Assembly (NCBI GenBank): GCA_023386515.1
Contig: JAEWJQ010000225.1
Coordinates: 1 to 5,199 of the forward strand
Direction: 5' to 3'
DNA length: 5,199 nt
Origin: Pseudomonadota bacterium
GTDB lineage: Bacteria; Pseudomonadota; Alphaproteobacteria; Sphingomonadales; Sphingomonadaceae
The notes beneath the pieces were generated by a model, which saw nothing but the letters and a program-made list of their open reading frames with translations, made no database searches and had not been told where the DNA came from. The translations under genes and the position numbers were made by a program. This document shows, in pieces, positions 1 through 5,199 of the stretch; position 1 is the first letter of the stretch, and each line of letters begins with the position of its first letter.

Positions 1-1
1 G

Positions 2-193
2 ACCGAGCCGGCGCGCGCGTGGCTCGGCCGGGTCGGCTACGATCCCGTCTATGGTGCGCGGCCGCTGAAGCGGGCGGTGCAGCGCCATCTGCAGGACCCG
101 CTCGCCGAGGCGATCCTGCGCGGCGAGGTCAAGGACGGGTCGACGGTGCACGTCGACGAGGGCGAGGGGAAGCTGACGCTTCAGGTCGACTGA
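2..193 (+). CDS. clpB: ClpB chaperone (disaggregase), C-terminal end only
   Basis: This is the 3' end of a gene that starts left of the window: 63 codons in frame 2, ending at TGA 191-193. ClpB is a cytoplasmic hexameric AAA+ ATPase that works with DnaK to pull proteins out of heat-induced aggregates. The visible part is the end of the second AAA+ module. It contains [13 protein letters not shown], the sensor-2 motif whose Arg contacts nucleotide, followed by the helix [19 protein letters not shown] and a short beta strand pair to the end. The combination [10 protein letters not shown] fits ClpB rather than ClpA, whose equivalent motif is usually FGARP(M/L)ARVIQ. The Walker motifs and the middle coiled-coil domain are outside the window. 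The gene converges with the receptor at 252-3482, with 58 bp between the stop codons, and shows no U-tract terminator on its own strand. Confidence 0.93.
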   Translation, partial: TEPARAWLGRVGYDPVYGARPLKRAVQRHLQDPLAEAILRGEVKDGSTVHVDEGEGKLTLQVD

Positions 194-195
194 GC

Positions 196-228
196 AAAAA
201 AAGAGGAGCGGTCTCGCGACCGCTCCTC
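196..228 (-). terminator. Intrinsic terminator of the TonB-dependent receptor gene
   Basis: A perfect 11-bp inverted repeat (203-213 with 218-228) flanks a 4-nt loop. Read on the minus strand it is GAGGAGCGGTC, loop GCGA, GACCGCTCCTC, followed at once by seven T (196-202). This is a textbook Rho-independent terminator for the receptor gene, and the loop is of the GNRA tetraloop class. The U-tract exists on the minus strand only; on the plus strand the stem is followed by C-rich sequence, so it is not expected to stop clpB transcripts efficiently. The T-tract ends two bases from the clpB stop codon. Confidence 0.92.
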
Positions 229-231
229 CCC

Positions 232-245
232 TCGTCCGAAGACGA
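232..245 (-). other. Small UUCG-tetraloop hairpin in the receptor 3' UTR
   Basis: On the minus strand the sequence TCGTC-TTCG-GACGA forms a 5-bp stem closed by a C(UUCG)G tetraloop, an unusually stable RNA loop. It lies 6 nt after the receptor stop codon (252-254) and 3 nt before the terminator stem. The pairing is directly visible. A role in protecting the 3' end or assisting termination is only inference. Confidence 0.5.
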
Positions 246-251
246 TGGCGT

Positions 252-3200
252 TTAGAAGTTCACGCCGAACTGGAAACGCACGTAGCGCGGCGACTGGTAG
301 GTCAGCGGCAGACCGTAGTTCGGCGACGGCGCGCCGGCTGTGGTCGTACCGACTTCCTGAAGATCGAACACCGCCTTGTCGTTCAGCAGGTTGAACACCG
401 ACAGACGCAGCGTGCCATCGAACGCGTCGGTCGGGATCTTGACCGCAACGTCGAGGTTCACCGTGGTCTGCCAATCGTTCTCCAGGCGCGAACCACGCGG
501 AGTCAGCTGGCCGGTGATGCCATTGACATTGGTGTTCACGTTGTAGGGGCCCTGGTTCAGCACATTCCCCTGGGTGTCGACCACGCAGTAGAAACCTGCC
601 GCGCCATAGGCACCCGCCGAGCCGCCATCGATGCGGTTCGGGACGCGACCGATACAACCGTATTTGCGCGGCGACGTCGCCTGAACGTTGAGGCCGACGT
701 TGATCAGATCGCTGATCTGATAGCTGCCGTACAGCTTGATGTTGTGGCGGTTGTGCGTCGGCAGATAGCCATAGGCACCGTTGACCAGCGCCGGATAGTC
801 GAAGTTGGTCGTCAGGCCCGAGTCGGTCTGACCATTGTCCGAACGGACGCCGCCTTCGATGTTACCGACGTTCGACGACAGGGTGTAGTTCGCCGACAGG
901 CTCCACACGCCATCGAATTCACGATCGAAGGTGAAGGTCATCGCCTTGTACTTGCGCACCGCCTTGGGCAGACCGAGGTCGGCAGCGGTGAGCGTGACCT
1001 GACGCCCGTCGAGGGCGCTGCCATCCAGCACCACGGTCACGTCGCTGCCCGGGTTGAGCAGCGCGTACTGATGGGCACCGCTGAACGTCGCAAGGCAGGA
1101 GGCGAGCACCGCACCCGTCTGCGTACGGCGGCAATAACCCTGAACGCCGGCGTCGATATAGGCGTCTTCCAGGGACACGCGCAGGTCACGTTGCGTGTAG
1201 AAGGCACCGAACTTGATGCGCGAACCGAGGCGCTGCTCGAAACCGACCTGCCACTCGTCCGTCGACTGCGCCTTCAGATTGGAGCTGACGAGCGAATTGA
1301 AGGGCGGCGACGTGCCGTCGCTGTTGACCGTGCAGTTGGCGACATTGCCCGGGGTCGGCTCGATCGCCGCCGCAGGACAGGTCGTGGCGGCCTGGCCACC
1401 GATCGCGATCGGATTGCCATAGATCGGCGTGCTGTCCGAATTGACCCCGTTCAGCACGTAATACTGGGTGTAATCCAGTTCCGGACCAGCAAGACGGACG
1501 TTGGTGTTGGTCGCCACCGGCAGGAAGTACCGGTTGAACGAGCCATAGACCTTCGTGCGGCCGTCACCGACCGGATCGAAGCTGGCGCTGAGGCGCGGTG
1601 CCCAGTTGTTGCCCGAGTTGAAGAACGTTTCACCATCCGCGTTCTTGTTGGTGAAGCGGTCGTTGCGCACGCCGGCGGTGATGTTGAGGCGGTTGCTCAG
1701 CAGGATCCAGTTATCCTGCAGGTAATAGGCCTCGCCCTTGGTGGTGAAGAGGCCACCGTTGCGGAAGAAGCGACGCGAAACATATTGCGTGTTCGGCGTG
1801 AGCACGACGCCGTCGCCGTTGGGGCCCGAGTTGGCATAGGTCAGCTGATAGTTGCCATTGGCCAGCGTCTGCGAATTGTCACGCAGGTTCTCGCGATCGT
1901 AGCCGCCGCGGATGTGGTGGCTGCCGAGCAGCTTGAAGTACAGATCGGCGTCCGCACGATAGAATTCGCGACGCGCTTCCTCGAAGGTCGAATTTGCGGT
2001 CGGATTGCCGATCGACACCGAACCACCGCTGCGCTGATCGACGATCGAATTGAAATTCGGCGTCGACGACGTCGAATCGGCACCCTGATAGGCGCGACCG
2101 TAGGCAGCGGACAGCGTCAGCCAGTCGGTGAACGTGCCGGTGTAGCGGCCAACCCAATTCTCACCGCCGCCGCGCGCGACGGACGAAGATGCGTACCGCC
2201 CCCACTGATTGGTGTTCGGGTTGTAGCGGCCGCCGCTCGCAAGCGAGTAGGTCGCATTGCCGTAGGTATCGGTGCGGGTCGTGCTCTCGGTATTGAAGTA
2301 GGTGAACTCCAACCGCTGTCCGTCGACGATGACCGCGTCGACCTTACCGCCGTAGAACGGGCTGTTGGTGGTGCTGGCCGAGAAGCCGGTACCCGCCAGC
2401 GCGAGCCCCGCCGTCGCCGGCCCAGGATAGGCCGCGCAGAGCGCCGGATAGGTGGTGCAGCCATTGGCACCCGTCGCAGCGGCGGTTACCGTACCGGTGC
2501 CGCCGACGCCCGACGTCACGTTACGGCTGTTGTAGATGCCGTAGAAGAACAGGTGGTCCTTGATGATCGGACCGGACAGCTGGGCGATGAATTCCTTGCG
2601 CTCGCTGTAACGCGAATCGTTGTCCGTCGCGTAGGTGTTCGGCGACTTGGCGCGCAGGTCGTCCGGCTCCCAGTTGAAGGTGATGCCGCCGTGGAAATCG
2701 TTCGAGCCCGACTTGGTCGTCGCGTTGACGAAACCGCCGGTGAAGCGACCGAATTCGGCCGGGATACCGCCCGTCTTGACTTCGACCGACTGGTAGAAAT
2801 CGAACGGCACCGTGTTCGCGCCGATGCCGGTCGTGAAGTTGGTGATGTTCAGGCCGTTGATGTAGTACGTGTTTTCCGACACCGACGAACCGGCGATCGA
2901 CGGCACGTTACCGAAGGCCGGATCGCCCGTCTGCGTGCCCGGCGCCAGCAGGATGACCGAGGTGATGTCGCGTGCGACAGGCACGCGGGTCGCGAGCTCA
3001 CCGAGGTTGATGACGGCGCCGGTCGTGTTGCGGTTGAAGTCGACGACCTGCACGCGTCCGGCGCGCACGACGATGTCGCCGTTGCCTTCGCTGGAACCGG
3101 TGGGTGCCAGCGTGAACTGGTTGGCCGCGCCGGCCTGCGAGAGCGCCACCGCATTGTCGGTCAGCGTGTCGAAGCCCGACGCTTCGATCGTGAAGGTGTA

Positions 3201-3482
3201 GTTACCCTGCGGCAGCGAAGGAACGCGGAACGTACCGTCCGAGCCCGTCGTGACCGTGCGGCTAAAACCCTGGTCGTTCGAGGTGACGGTGACCGATGCG
3301 CCGGCGATCGGCTGGCCATTGGTACCCTGGATGCGGCCGGTCGCATTGACCTGGCTATAGTCCTGCGCCGCGGCCGGAGCGACCGCCGCGATCGCGCCAA
3401 TGCCGGCGCCCATCAACGCAAGCGCGTGGAACGCGCTTCCGCCGCGCAGCGCCCGCCGCGCGATATTCAAAGAGTTGATCAT
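252..3482 (-). CDS. TonB-dependent outer-membrane receptor, Oar-like, with N-terminal carboxypeptidase-regulatory-like domain
   Basis: A 1076-aa outer-membrane receptor that should import a ligand into the periplasm using TonB-ExbBD energy. Residues 1-39 are a Sec signal peptide (basic start, hydrophobic core, cleavage near PAAA-Q). Residues 45-127 form a carboxypeptidase-regulatory-like Ig fold (TGRIQGTNGQPIAGASVTV, then GTFRVPSLPQGNYTFTIEA.GF). A TonB-box-like DIVVRAGR follows at 136-143. The plug runs to about 260 (VPVARDITSVILLAPG, INGLNITN, SVEVKTGGIPAEFGR, NATTKSGSNDFHG). The rest is a beta barrel ending in YVRFQFGVNF, with the terminal Phe expected for BAM-dependent insertion. Eight cysteines fall in four close pairs. 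The start is firm: a GAGGGA Shine-Dalgarno lies 5 nt upstream and an in-frame stop lies further up with no other start between. It has its own terminator and probable promoter, so it is likely monocistronic. The gene is visibly less GC-rich than its neighbours. Myxococcus Oar is the best-known relative in architecture; the ligand here is unknown. Confidence 0.95.
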   Translation of the reverse strand: MINSLNIARRALRGGSAFHALALMGAGIGAIAAVAPAAAQDYSQVNATGRIQGTNGQPIAGASVTVTSNDQGFSRTVTTGSDGTFRVPSLPQGNYTFTIEASGFDTLTDNAVALSQAGAANQFTLAPTGSSEGNGDIVVRAGRVQVVDFNRNTTGAVINLGELATRVPVARDITSVILLAPGTQTGDPAFGNVPSIAGSSVSENTYYINGLNITNFTTGIGANTVPFDFYQSVEVKTGGIPAEFGRFTGGFVNATTKSGSNDFHGGITFNWEPDDLRAKSPNTYATDNDSRYSERKEFIAQLSGPIIKDHLFFYGIYNSRNVTSGVGGTGTVTAAATGANGCTTYPALCAAYPGPATAGLALAGTGFSASTTNSPFYGGKVDAVIVDGQRLEFTYFNTESTTRTDTYGNATYSLASGGRYNPNTNQWGRYASSSVARGGGENWVGRYTGTFTDWLTLSAAYGRAYQGADSTSSTPNFNSIVDQRSGGSVSIGNPTANSTFEEARREFYRADADLYFKLLGSHHIRGGYDRENLRDNSQTLANGNYQLTYANSGPNGDGVVLTPNTQYVSRRFFRNGGLFTTKGEAYYLQDNWILLSNRLNITAGVRNDRFTNKNADGETFFNSGNNWAPRLSASFDPVGDGRTKVYGSFNRYFLPVATNTNVRLAGPELDYTQYYVLNGVNSDSTPIYGNPIAIGGQAATTCPAAAIEPTPGNVANCTVNSDGTSPPFNSLVSSNLKAQSTDEWQVGFEQRLGSRIKFGAFYTQRDLRVSLEDAYIDAGVQGYCRRTQTGAVLASCLATFSGAHQYALLNPGSDVTVVLDGSALDGRQVTLTAADLGLPKAVRKYKAMTFTFDREFDGVWSLSANYTLSSNVGNIEGGVRSDNGQTDSGLTTNFDYPALVNGAYGYLPTHNRHNIKLYGSYQISDLINVGLNVQATSPRKYGCIGRVPNRIDGGSAGAYGAAGFYCVVDTQGNVLNQGPYNVNTNVNGITGQLTPRGSRLENDWQTTVNLDVAVKIPTDAFDGTLRLSVFNLLNDKAVFDLQEVGTTTAGAPSPNYGLPLTYQSPRYVRFQFGVNF

Positions 3483-3487
3483 GTGTT

Positions 3488-3493
3488 TCCCTC
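3488..3493 (-). promoter_or_regulatory. Shine-Dalgarno of the receptor gene
   Basis: On the minus strand GAGGGA precedes the ATG by 5 nt (AAACAC... with ATG at 3482-3480). It fixes the start codon of the receptor. It is directly adjacent to the inverted repeat at 3494-3554, so folding of the leader could affect ribosome access. Confidence 0.8.
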
Positions 3494-3554
3494 GCTTGGC
3501 TTGAAGGGATTGATCGACCCGCTGCTACGGTGTCGCCTTCAAGCTGTGCCAAGC
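3494..3554 (-). promoter_or_regulatory. Long interrupted inverted repeat in the receptor leader, abutting the Shine-Dalgarno
   Basis: Bases 3494-3507 (plus strand gcttggcttgaagg) are complementary to 3536-3554 (ccttcaagctgtgccaagc) apart from a 5-nt bulge, ctgtg at 3544-3548. That gives a 6-bp helix (3494-3499 with 3549-3554) stacked on an 8-bp helix (3500-3507 with 3536-3543), 14 pairs in all, closing a 28-nt loop. Within the loop a further 4-bp CGAC/GTCG pairing is possible. In the mRNA the 3' arm ends exactly where GAGGGA begins. There is no U-tract, so it is not an intrinsic terminator. It could be a translation-control structure, a protein-binding site in RNA or DNA, or an mRNA stabiliser. 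I recognise no named riboswitch family. Confidence 0.6.
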
Positions 3555-3625
3555 CCCCTTGCAACCGCTCGCGCAGCCACCGAGAACCATGGCGGAGAGA
3601 AAAGCAGACCCGACGGACGCCTGTA

Positions 3626-3657
3626 AAGCTTTGACCTCTCGCAATATGAAGCTTTGA
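3626..3657 (-). repeat. Pair of 9-bp direct repeats (TCAAAGCTT) around the putative receptor promoter
   Basis: The plus-strand word aagctttga occurs at 3626-3634 and again at 3649-3657; on the minus strand it reads TCAAAGCTT. The copies are 23 bp apart, start to start, close to two helical turns. The upstream copy lies in the spacer and touches the proposed -10 element. The downstream copy covers the first bases after the expected transcription start. Each copy has a palindromic AAGCTT core. The placement fits a repressor operator pair, but no regulator gene lies in this window. Confidence 0.5.
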
Positions 3658-3672
3658 TGAATGATGTGTCAG
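3643..3672 (-). promoter_or_regulatory. Candidate sigma-70-type promoter for the receptor gene
   Basis: On the minus strand CTGACA (3672-3667, 5 of 6 to the TTGACA consensus) is followed after 18 nt by CATATT (3648-3643, 4 of 6 to TATAAT). The transcription start would fall near 3636, leaving a leader of about 150 nt before the receptor ATG. It is the best pairing I found by eye in this intergenic region. Sphingomonad promoters often deviate from the E. coli consensus, so other start sites remain possible. Confidence 0.4.
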
Positions 3673-3731
3673 AAAAGCCACAGAGCGGCAGAAGCGGGCC
3701 GGTTTGCGACGCAATGTTGCTTATTTGCTGA

Positions 3732-3759
3732 GCAGACGCAGCAAAAATGCTGCGTCTGC
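3732..3759 (-). terminator. Terminator-like hairpin after the M23 peptidase gene
   Basis: A perfect 12-bp inverted repeat (3732-3743 gcagacgcagca with 3748-3759 tgctgcgtctgc) closes a 4-base loop. It begins 9 nt after the stop codon of the peptidase gene and marks the end of the xseA-DUF2093-M23 transcription unit. On the minus strand it is followed by TCAGCAAATAAGC, which is not a U-tract, and the plus strand has none either. It may therefore be a weak terminator, a Rho-assisted end, or a 3' stabilising structure that allows some read-through toward the receptor. Confidence 0.6.
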
Positions 3760-3768
3760 GTGCAGGCG

Positions 3769-4620
3769 TTACCGCGTCGGCATCGGTCCGGCGACCAGCA
3801 TCGGGTCGAGGCGCGCGTCCATCCAGCGCAAGCCCCAATGCAGGTGCGGCCCCGTCGCGCGTCCCGTCGCGCCGACCGCGCCGATCACCTGGCCCTGCCG
3901 CACGGCGTCGCCGACGCGCACGTCGATCCGCGACAGATGCAGGAAGGCGCTGGACAGGCCCATGCCATGGTCGACCATCAGCAGATGCCCCTCCAGCGTG
4001 AACGGCGTGTCGGCGGCGAGCACCACCACTCCGTCCGCCGGCGCCCGAACCGGCGTGCCGGTCGGCAGCGCGACGTCGGTGCCGCCATGGTAGCTGCCCG
4101 GCTCGCCGCGATAGACACGCTGCGCCCCGAACAGGCCGGAGATGCGCCCGGTCGCCGGCCAGAGGAAGCGTTGGCGCCAGCCTTGCGCATCGGTGCGACG
4201 ATGCCGCGCGGCGTCGATCTGCGCGAGTTCGGGCGGGCGCAATTGCGCAAAGACGGGATCGGGGGCGGGGAAGCGCGGCAGCGTATCCAGCCGCTCGATC
4301 CGCCACGCGCGCGGCGCGACGGCGATATGCTGGCTGACGCTGTGACCATCGGCGAAGGTCGCGGTCAGCGTCGCATCGGGACCGGCATCGCGATCGAAGC
4401 CGATCAGGCCGTCACGCCCGTCGAGCGGCACCGCGACGCCGTCCAGGGTGATTGCCGTCGTGCCGGCCGGCGCGGTGATATGGATCAGGCCGCCCTGGCT
4501 CGCGGTACCGCTCCAGCGGAACACCGTATCTGCCGTCTGGCCGCCGACCGGTTCTGCCTGCTGCGCCAGCGTCGGCGCGCCAGCCAGCGCCAGCAATGCC
4601 GCGGCGGCCCACCGCCTCAT
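3769..4620 (-). CDS. Periplasmic M23 (LytM-type) family metallopeptidase
   Basis: A 283-aa exported protein with a C-terminal M23 peptidase domain, the fold of zinc endopeptidases that cut peptide cross-links of peptidoglycan. Residues 1-20 are a signal peptide (MRRW, then an Ala/Leu core, ending TLAQ). Residues about 30-105 look like a small beta-rich domain. A linker carrying WRIERLDTLP follows, and the peptidase domain starts near FLWPATGRISGLFG (152-165). The zinc ligands are present: H178 and D182 in YHGGTD, and H261 in GPHLHWG. H228 in SAFLHLS is the usual catalytic histidine. It should therefore be active rather than a degenerate LytM activator. The start is ATG 4618-4620, overlapping the DUF2093 stop as ATGA. 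The nearest purine-rich stretch (GAGG) is too far upstream to be a good Shine-Dalgarno, so translation is probably coupled. The exact bond cleaved and any cell-division role are not shown by the sequence. Confidence 0.93.
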   Translation of the reverse strand: MRRWAAAALLALAGAPTLAQQAEPVGGQTADTVFRWSGTASQGGLIHITAPAGTTAITLDGVAVPLDGRDGLIGFDRDAGPDATLTATFADGHSVSQHIAVAPRAWRIERLDTLPRFPAPDPVFAQLRPPELAQIDAARHRRTDAQGWRQRFLWPATGRISGLFGAQRVYRGEPGSYHGGTDVALPTGTPVRAPADGVVVLAADTPFTLEGHLLMVDHGMGLSSAFLHLSRIDVRVGDAVRQGQVIGAVGATGRATGPHLHWGLRWMDARLDPMLVAGPMPTR

Positions 4621-4817
4621 TGCGGGCGCAAGGCCTCGCTCGCCTGGTCAGCGCCGGCATACGCCTCCTGCCGCGCCACGCTCCAATAGCGCAGCAGGTC
4701 GAGTGGGATTCGCGCGCCGGTCACCGCGCAGGTGACATGGTCGCCGGGGCTGAGCACGCGGAATCCGTTGGCCATATAATGCAGCCGCGCAGGCCGGTCG
4801 GAGTTGGAAACGAGCAT
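4617..4817 (-). CDS. DUF2093 domain protein, function unknown
   Basis: A 66-aa protein that matches the alphaproteobacterial DUF2093 family over almost its whole length. The family core is visible at residues 8-53: RPARLHY, then FRVLSPGDHVTCAVTG (19-34), then IPLDLLRYWSVARQEAY (37-53). There is one cysteine (C30), no signal peptide and no membrane segment, so a small cytoplasmic protein is expected. The start ATG (4815-4817) has AGGA 6 nt upstream, which supports it. The gene begins 11 nt after the xseA stop and its TGA overlaps the ATG of the peptidase gene, so all three are probably one operon. No biochemical function is known to me for this family. Its position next to xseA is typical of alphaproteobacteria, but that does not establish a role in DNA repair. 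Confidence 0.9.
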   Translation of the reverse strand: MLVSNSDRPARLHYMANGFRVLSPGDHVTCAVTGARIPLDLLRYWSVARQEAYAGADQASEALRPQ

Positions 4818-4828
4818 GCTAGGTCCTG

Positions 4829-5199
4829 TCAGAGCAACGTCGGCTGATCGGGCTTGGCGGGAACATAGGGGCGCGCCCGCTTTGCCTCAACCTTGCCGGT
4901 CGGCACCGGCGTTCCGTCGACCGCGACGTCGAGCGGTGCGTCGCGGAAACGCAGCGTCAGCGCCCCCGCCTCGCGCGCCGCGGCGGCGCTGATCAGCGTA
5001 TCCCCGGTCCGCGTCGTCACCCGTGCATAGCCGCGGTCGAGCACCGCATCGGGATTGAGCGACGCCACCAGCCGCCAGGTCGCCGCCAGCCGATCGCGCT
5101 GCCGCTCCCATTGCCGTTGCAGCAGCGCCGGGCGTACCGCGCCCCCCGCCCGATCAAGCTGACTGCGGGCGCTGGCGACGCGCCGCTCCAGGCCGCGAT
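4829..5199 (-). CDS. xseA: Exodeoxyribonuclease VII large subunit, C-terminal part only
   Basis: The last 122 codons of a gene whose start lies right of the window; the stop is TGA at 4829-4831. XseA with several XseB subunits forms exonuclease VII, which degrades single-stranded DNA from either end. The visible part has the charged, probably coiled-coil helix typical of the family (LERRVASARSQLDR, then LQRQWERQRDRLAATWRLVASL). The conserved C-terminal motif NPDAVLDRGYARV follows, and then a small beta domain (LISAAAAREAGALTLRFRDA, LDVAVDG.PV). The tail is basic and proline-rich (KRARPYVPAKPDQPTLL). The OB-fold and catalytic region are outside the window. The reading frame is open to the window edge with no break. 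A GTG near 5066-5068 is an internal valine, not a start. This is the first visible gene of the minus-strand operon, so its promoter must lie outside the window. Confidence 0.93.
   Translation of the reverse strand, partial: RGLERRVASARSQLDRAGGAVRPALLQRQWERQRDRLAATWRLVASLNPDAVLDRGYARVTTRTGDTLISAAAAREAGALTLRFRDAPLDVAVDGTPVPTGKVEAKRARPYVPAKPDQPTLL

Noticed and set aside
19..255. A 78-codon plus-strand frame starting GTG over the clpB end.
   Set aside because: It overlaps the well-matched clpB reading frame in another phase, is Arg/Ala-rich and runs through the terminator.
3525..3590. A 21-codon upstream ORF in the receptor leader (minus strand, ATG at 3590-3588, stop TAG) overlapping the left arm of the leader hairpin.
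   Set aside because: There is no Shine-Dalgarno before its ATG and no run of a regulatory amino acid. The overlap with the hairpin is suggestive of leader-peptide control but not enough to call a gene.
744..3626. A 960-codon open frame on the plus strand, antisense to most of the receptor gene.
   Set aside because: Its codons are exactly in phase with the receptor codons, so it is open merely because the receptor lacks TTA, CTA and TCA codons, as expected at high GC. The product is rich in Arg, Val, Ala and Asp and has no recognisable domain. The receptor frame has a signal peptide, plug, barrel and Shine-Dalgarno.
3631..3660. A possible plus-strand promoter starting ttgacc.
   Set aside because: The -10 match is poor and no plus-strand gene follows; the sequence is better explained by the repeats and the minus-strand promoter.
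3539..4306. Minus-strand 255-codon frame overlapping the peptidase gene and the intergenic region.
   Set aside because: It is a frame-shifted reading of the M23 gene. The true frame keeps H178, D182, H228 and H261 and a signal peptide.
3661..4689. Plus-strand frame of 342 codons and other shorter frames across the M23 peptidase and DUF2093 genes.
   Set aside because: They are antisense or out-of-frame shadows in high-GC DNA with Arg-rich products. The minus-strand genes carry complete catalytic motifs and operon-like overlaps.

Overview
The window looks like chromosomal DNA from a high-GC alphaproteobacterium, most likely a sphingomonad. The grounds are the very large Oar-like TonB-dependent receptor, the alphaproteobacterial xseA / DUF2093 / M23 peptidase gene order, and the high GC content (for example 47 of 60 bases at 4021-4080). 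No close relative can be named from the sequence alone. I see no mobile element, CRISPR array, tRNA or rRNA.

Layout. Bases 2-193 (+) hold the last 63 codons of clpB, the disaggregase chaperone. It converges on a 1076-aa outer-membrane TonB-dependent receptor (252-3482, -). The 58-bp gap between them holds a strong intrinsic terminator pointing in the receptor's direction, preceded by a small UUCG-loop hairpin. Upstream of the receptor is a 286-bp intergenic region (3483-3768). It contains the receptor's Shine-Dalgarno, a long interrupted inverted repeat touching that Shine-Dalgarno, a candidate sigma-70-type promoter, and two identical 9-bp direct repeats placed around the promoter like operator sites. 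It also holds a 12-bp-stem hairpin at the end of the next operon. That operon (3769-5199, -) reads, in transcription order, xseA (3' end only), a 66-aa DUF2093 protein and a periplasmic M23-type metallopeptidase. The last two overlap by ATGA.

How the genes relate. The xseA-DUF2093-M23 group is compact and probably co-transcribed from a promoter beyond the right edge. It combines a DNA repair nuclease subunit, a small protein of unknown function and a cell-wall hydrolase-type enzyme. The receptor appears to be a separate single-gene transcript with its own promoter, long leader and terminator. Its substrate cannot be read from the sequence.

The coding content is ordinary. The parts that merit a second look are the leader and promoter of the receptor gene, where repeats and secondary structure suggest specific control. 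I found no convincing evidence of an undescribed multi-gene system.
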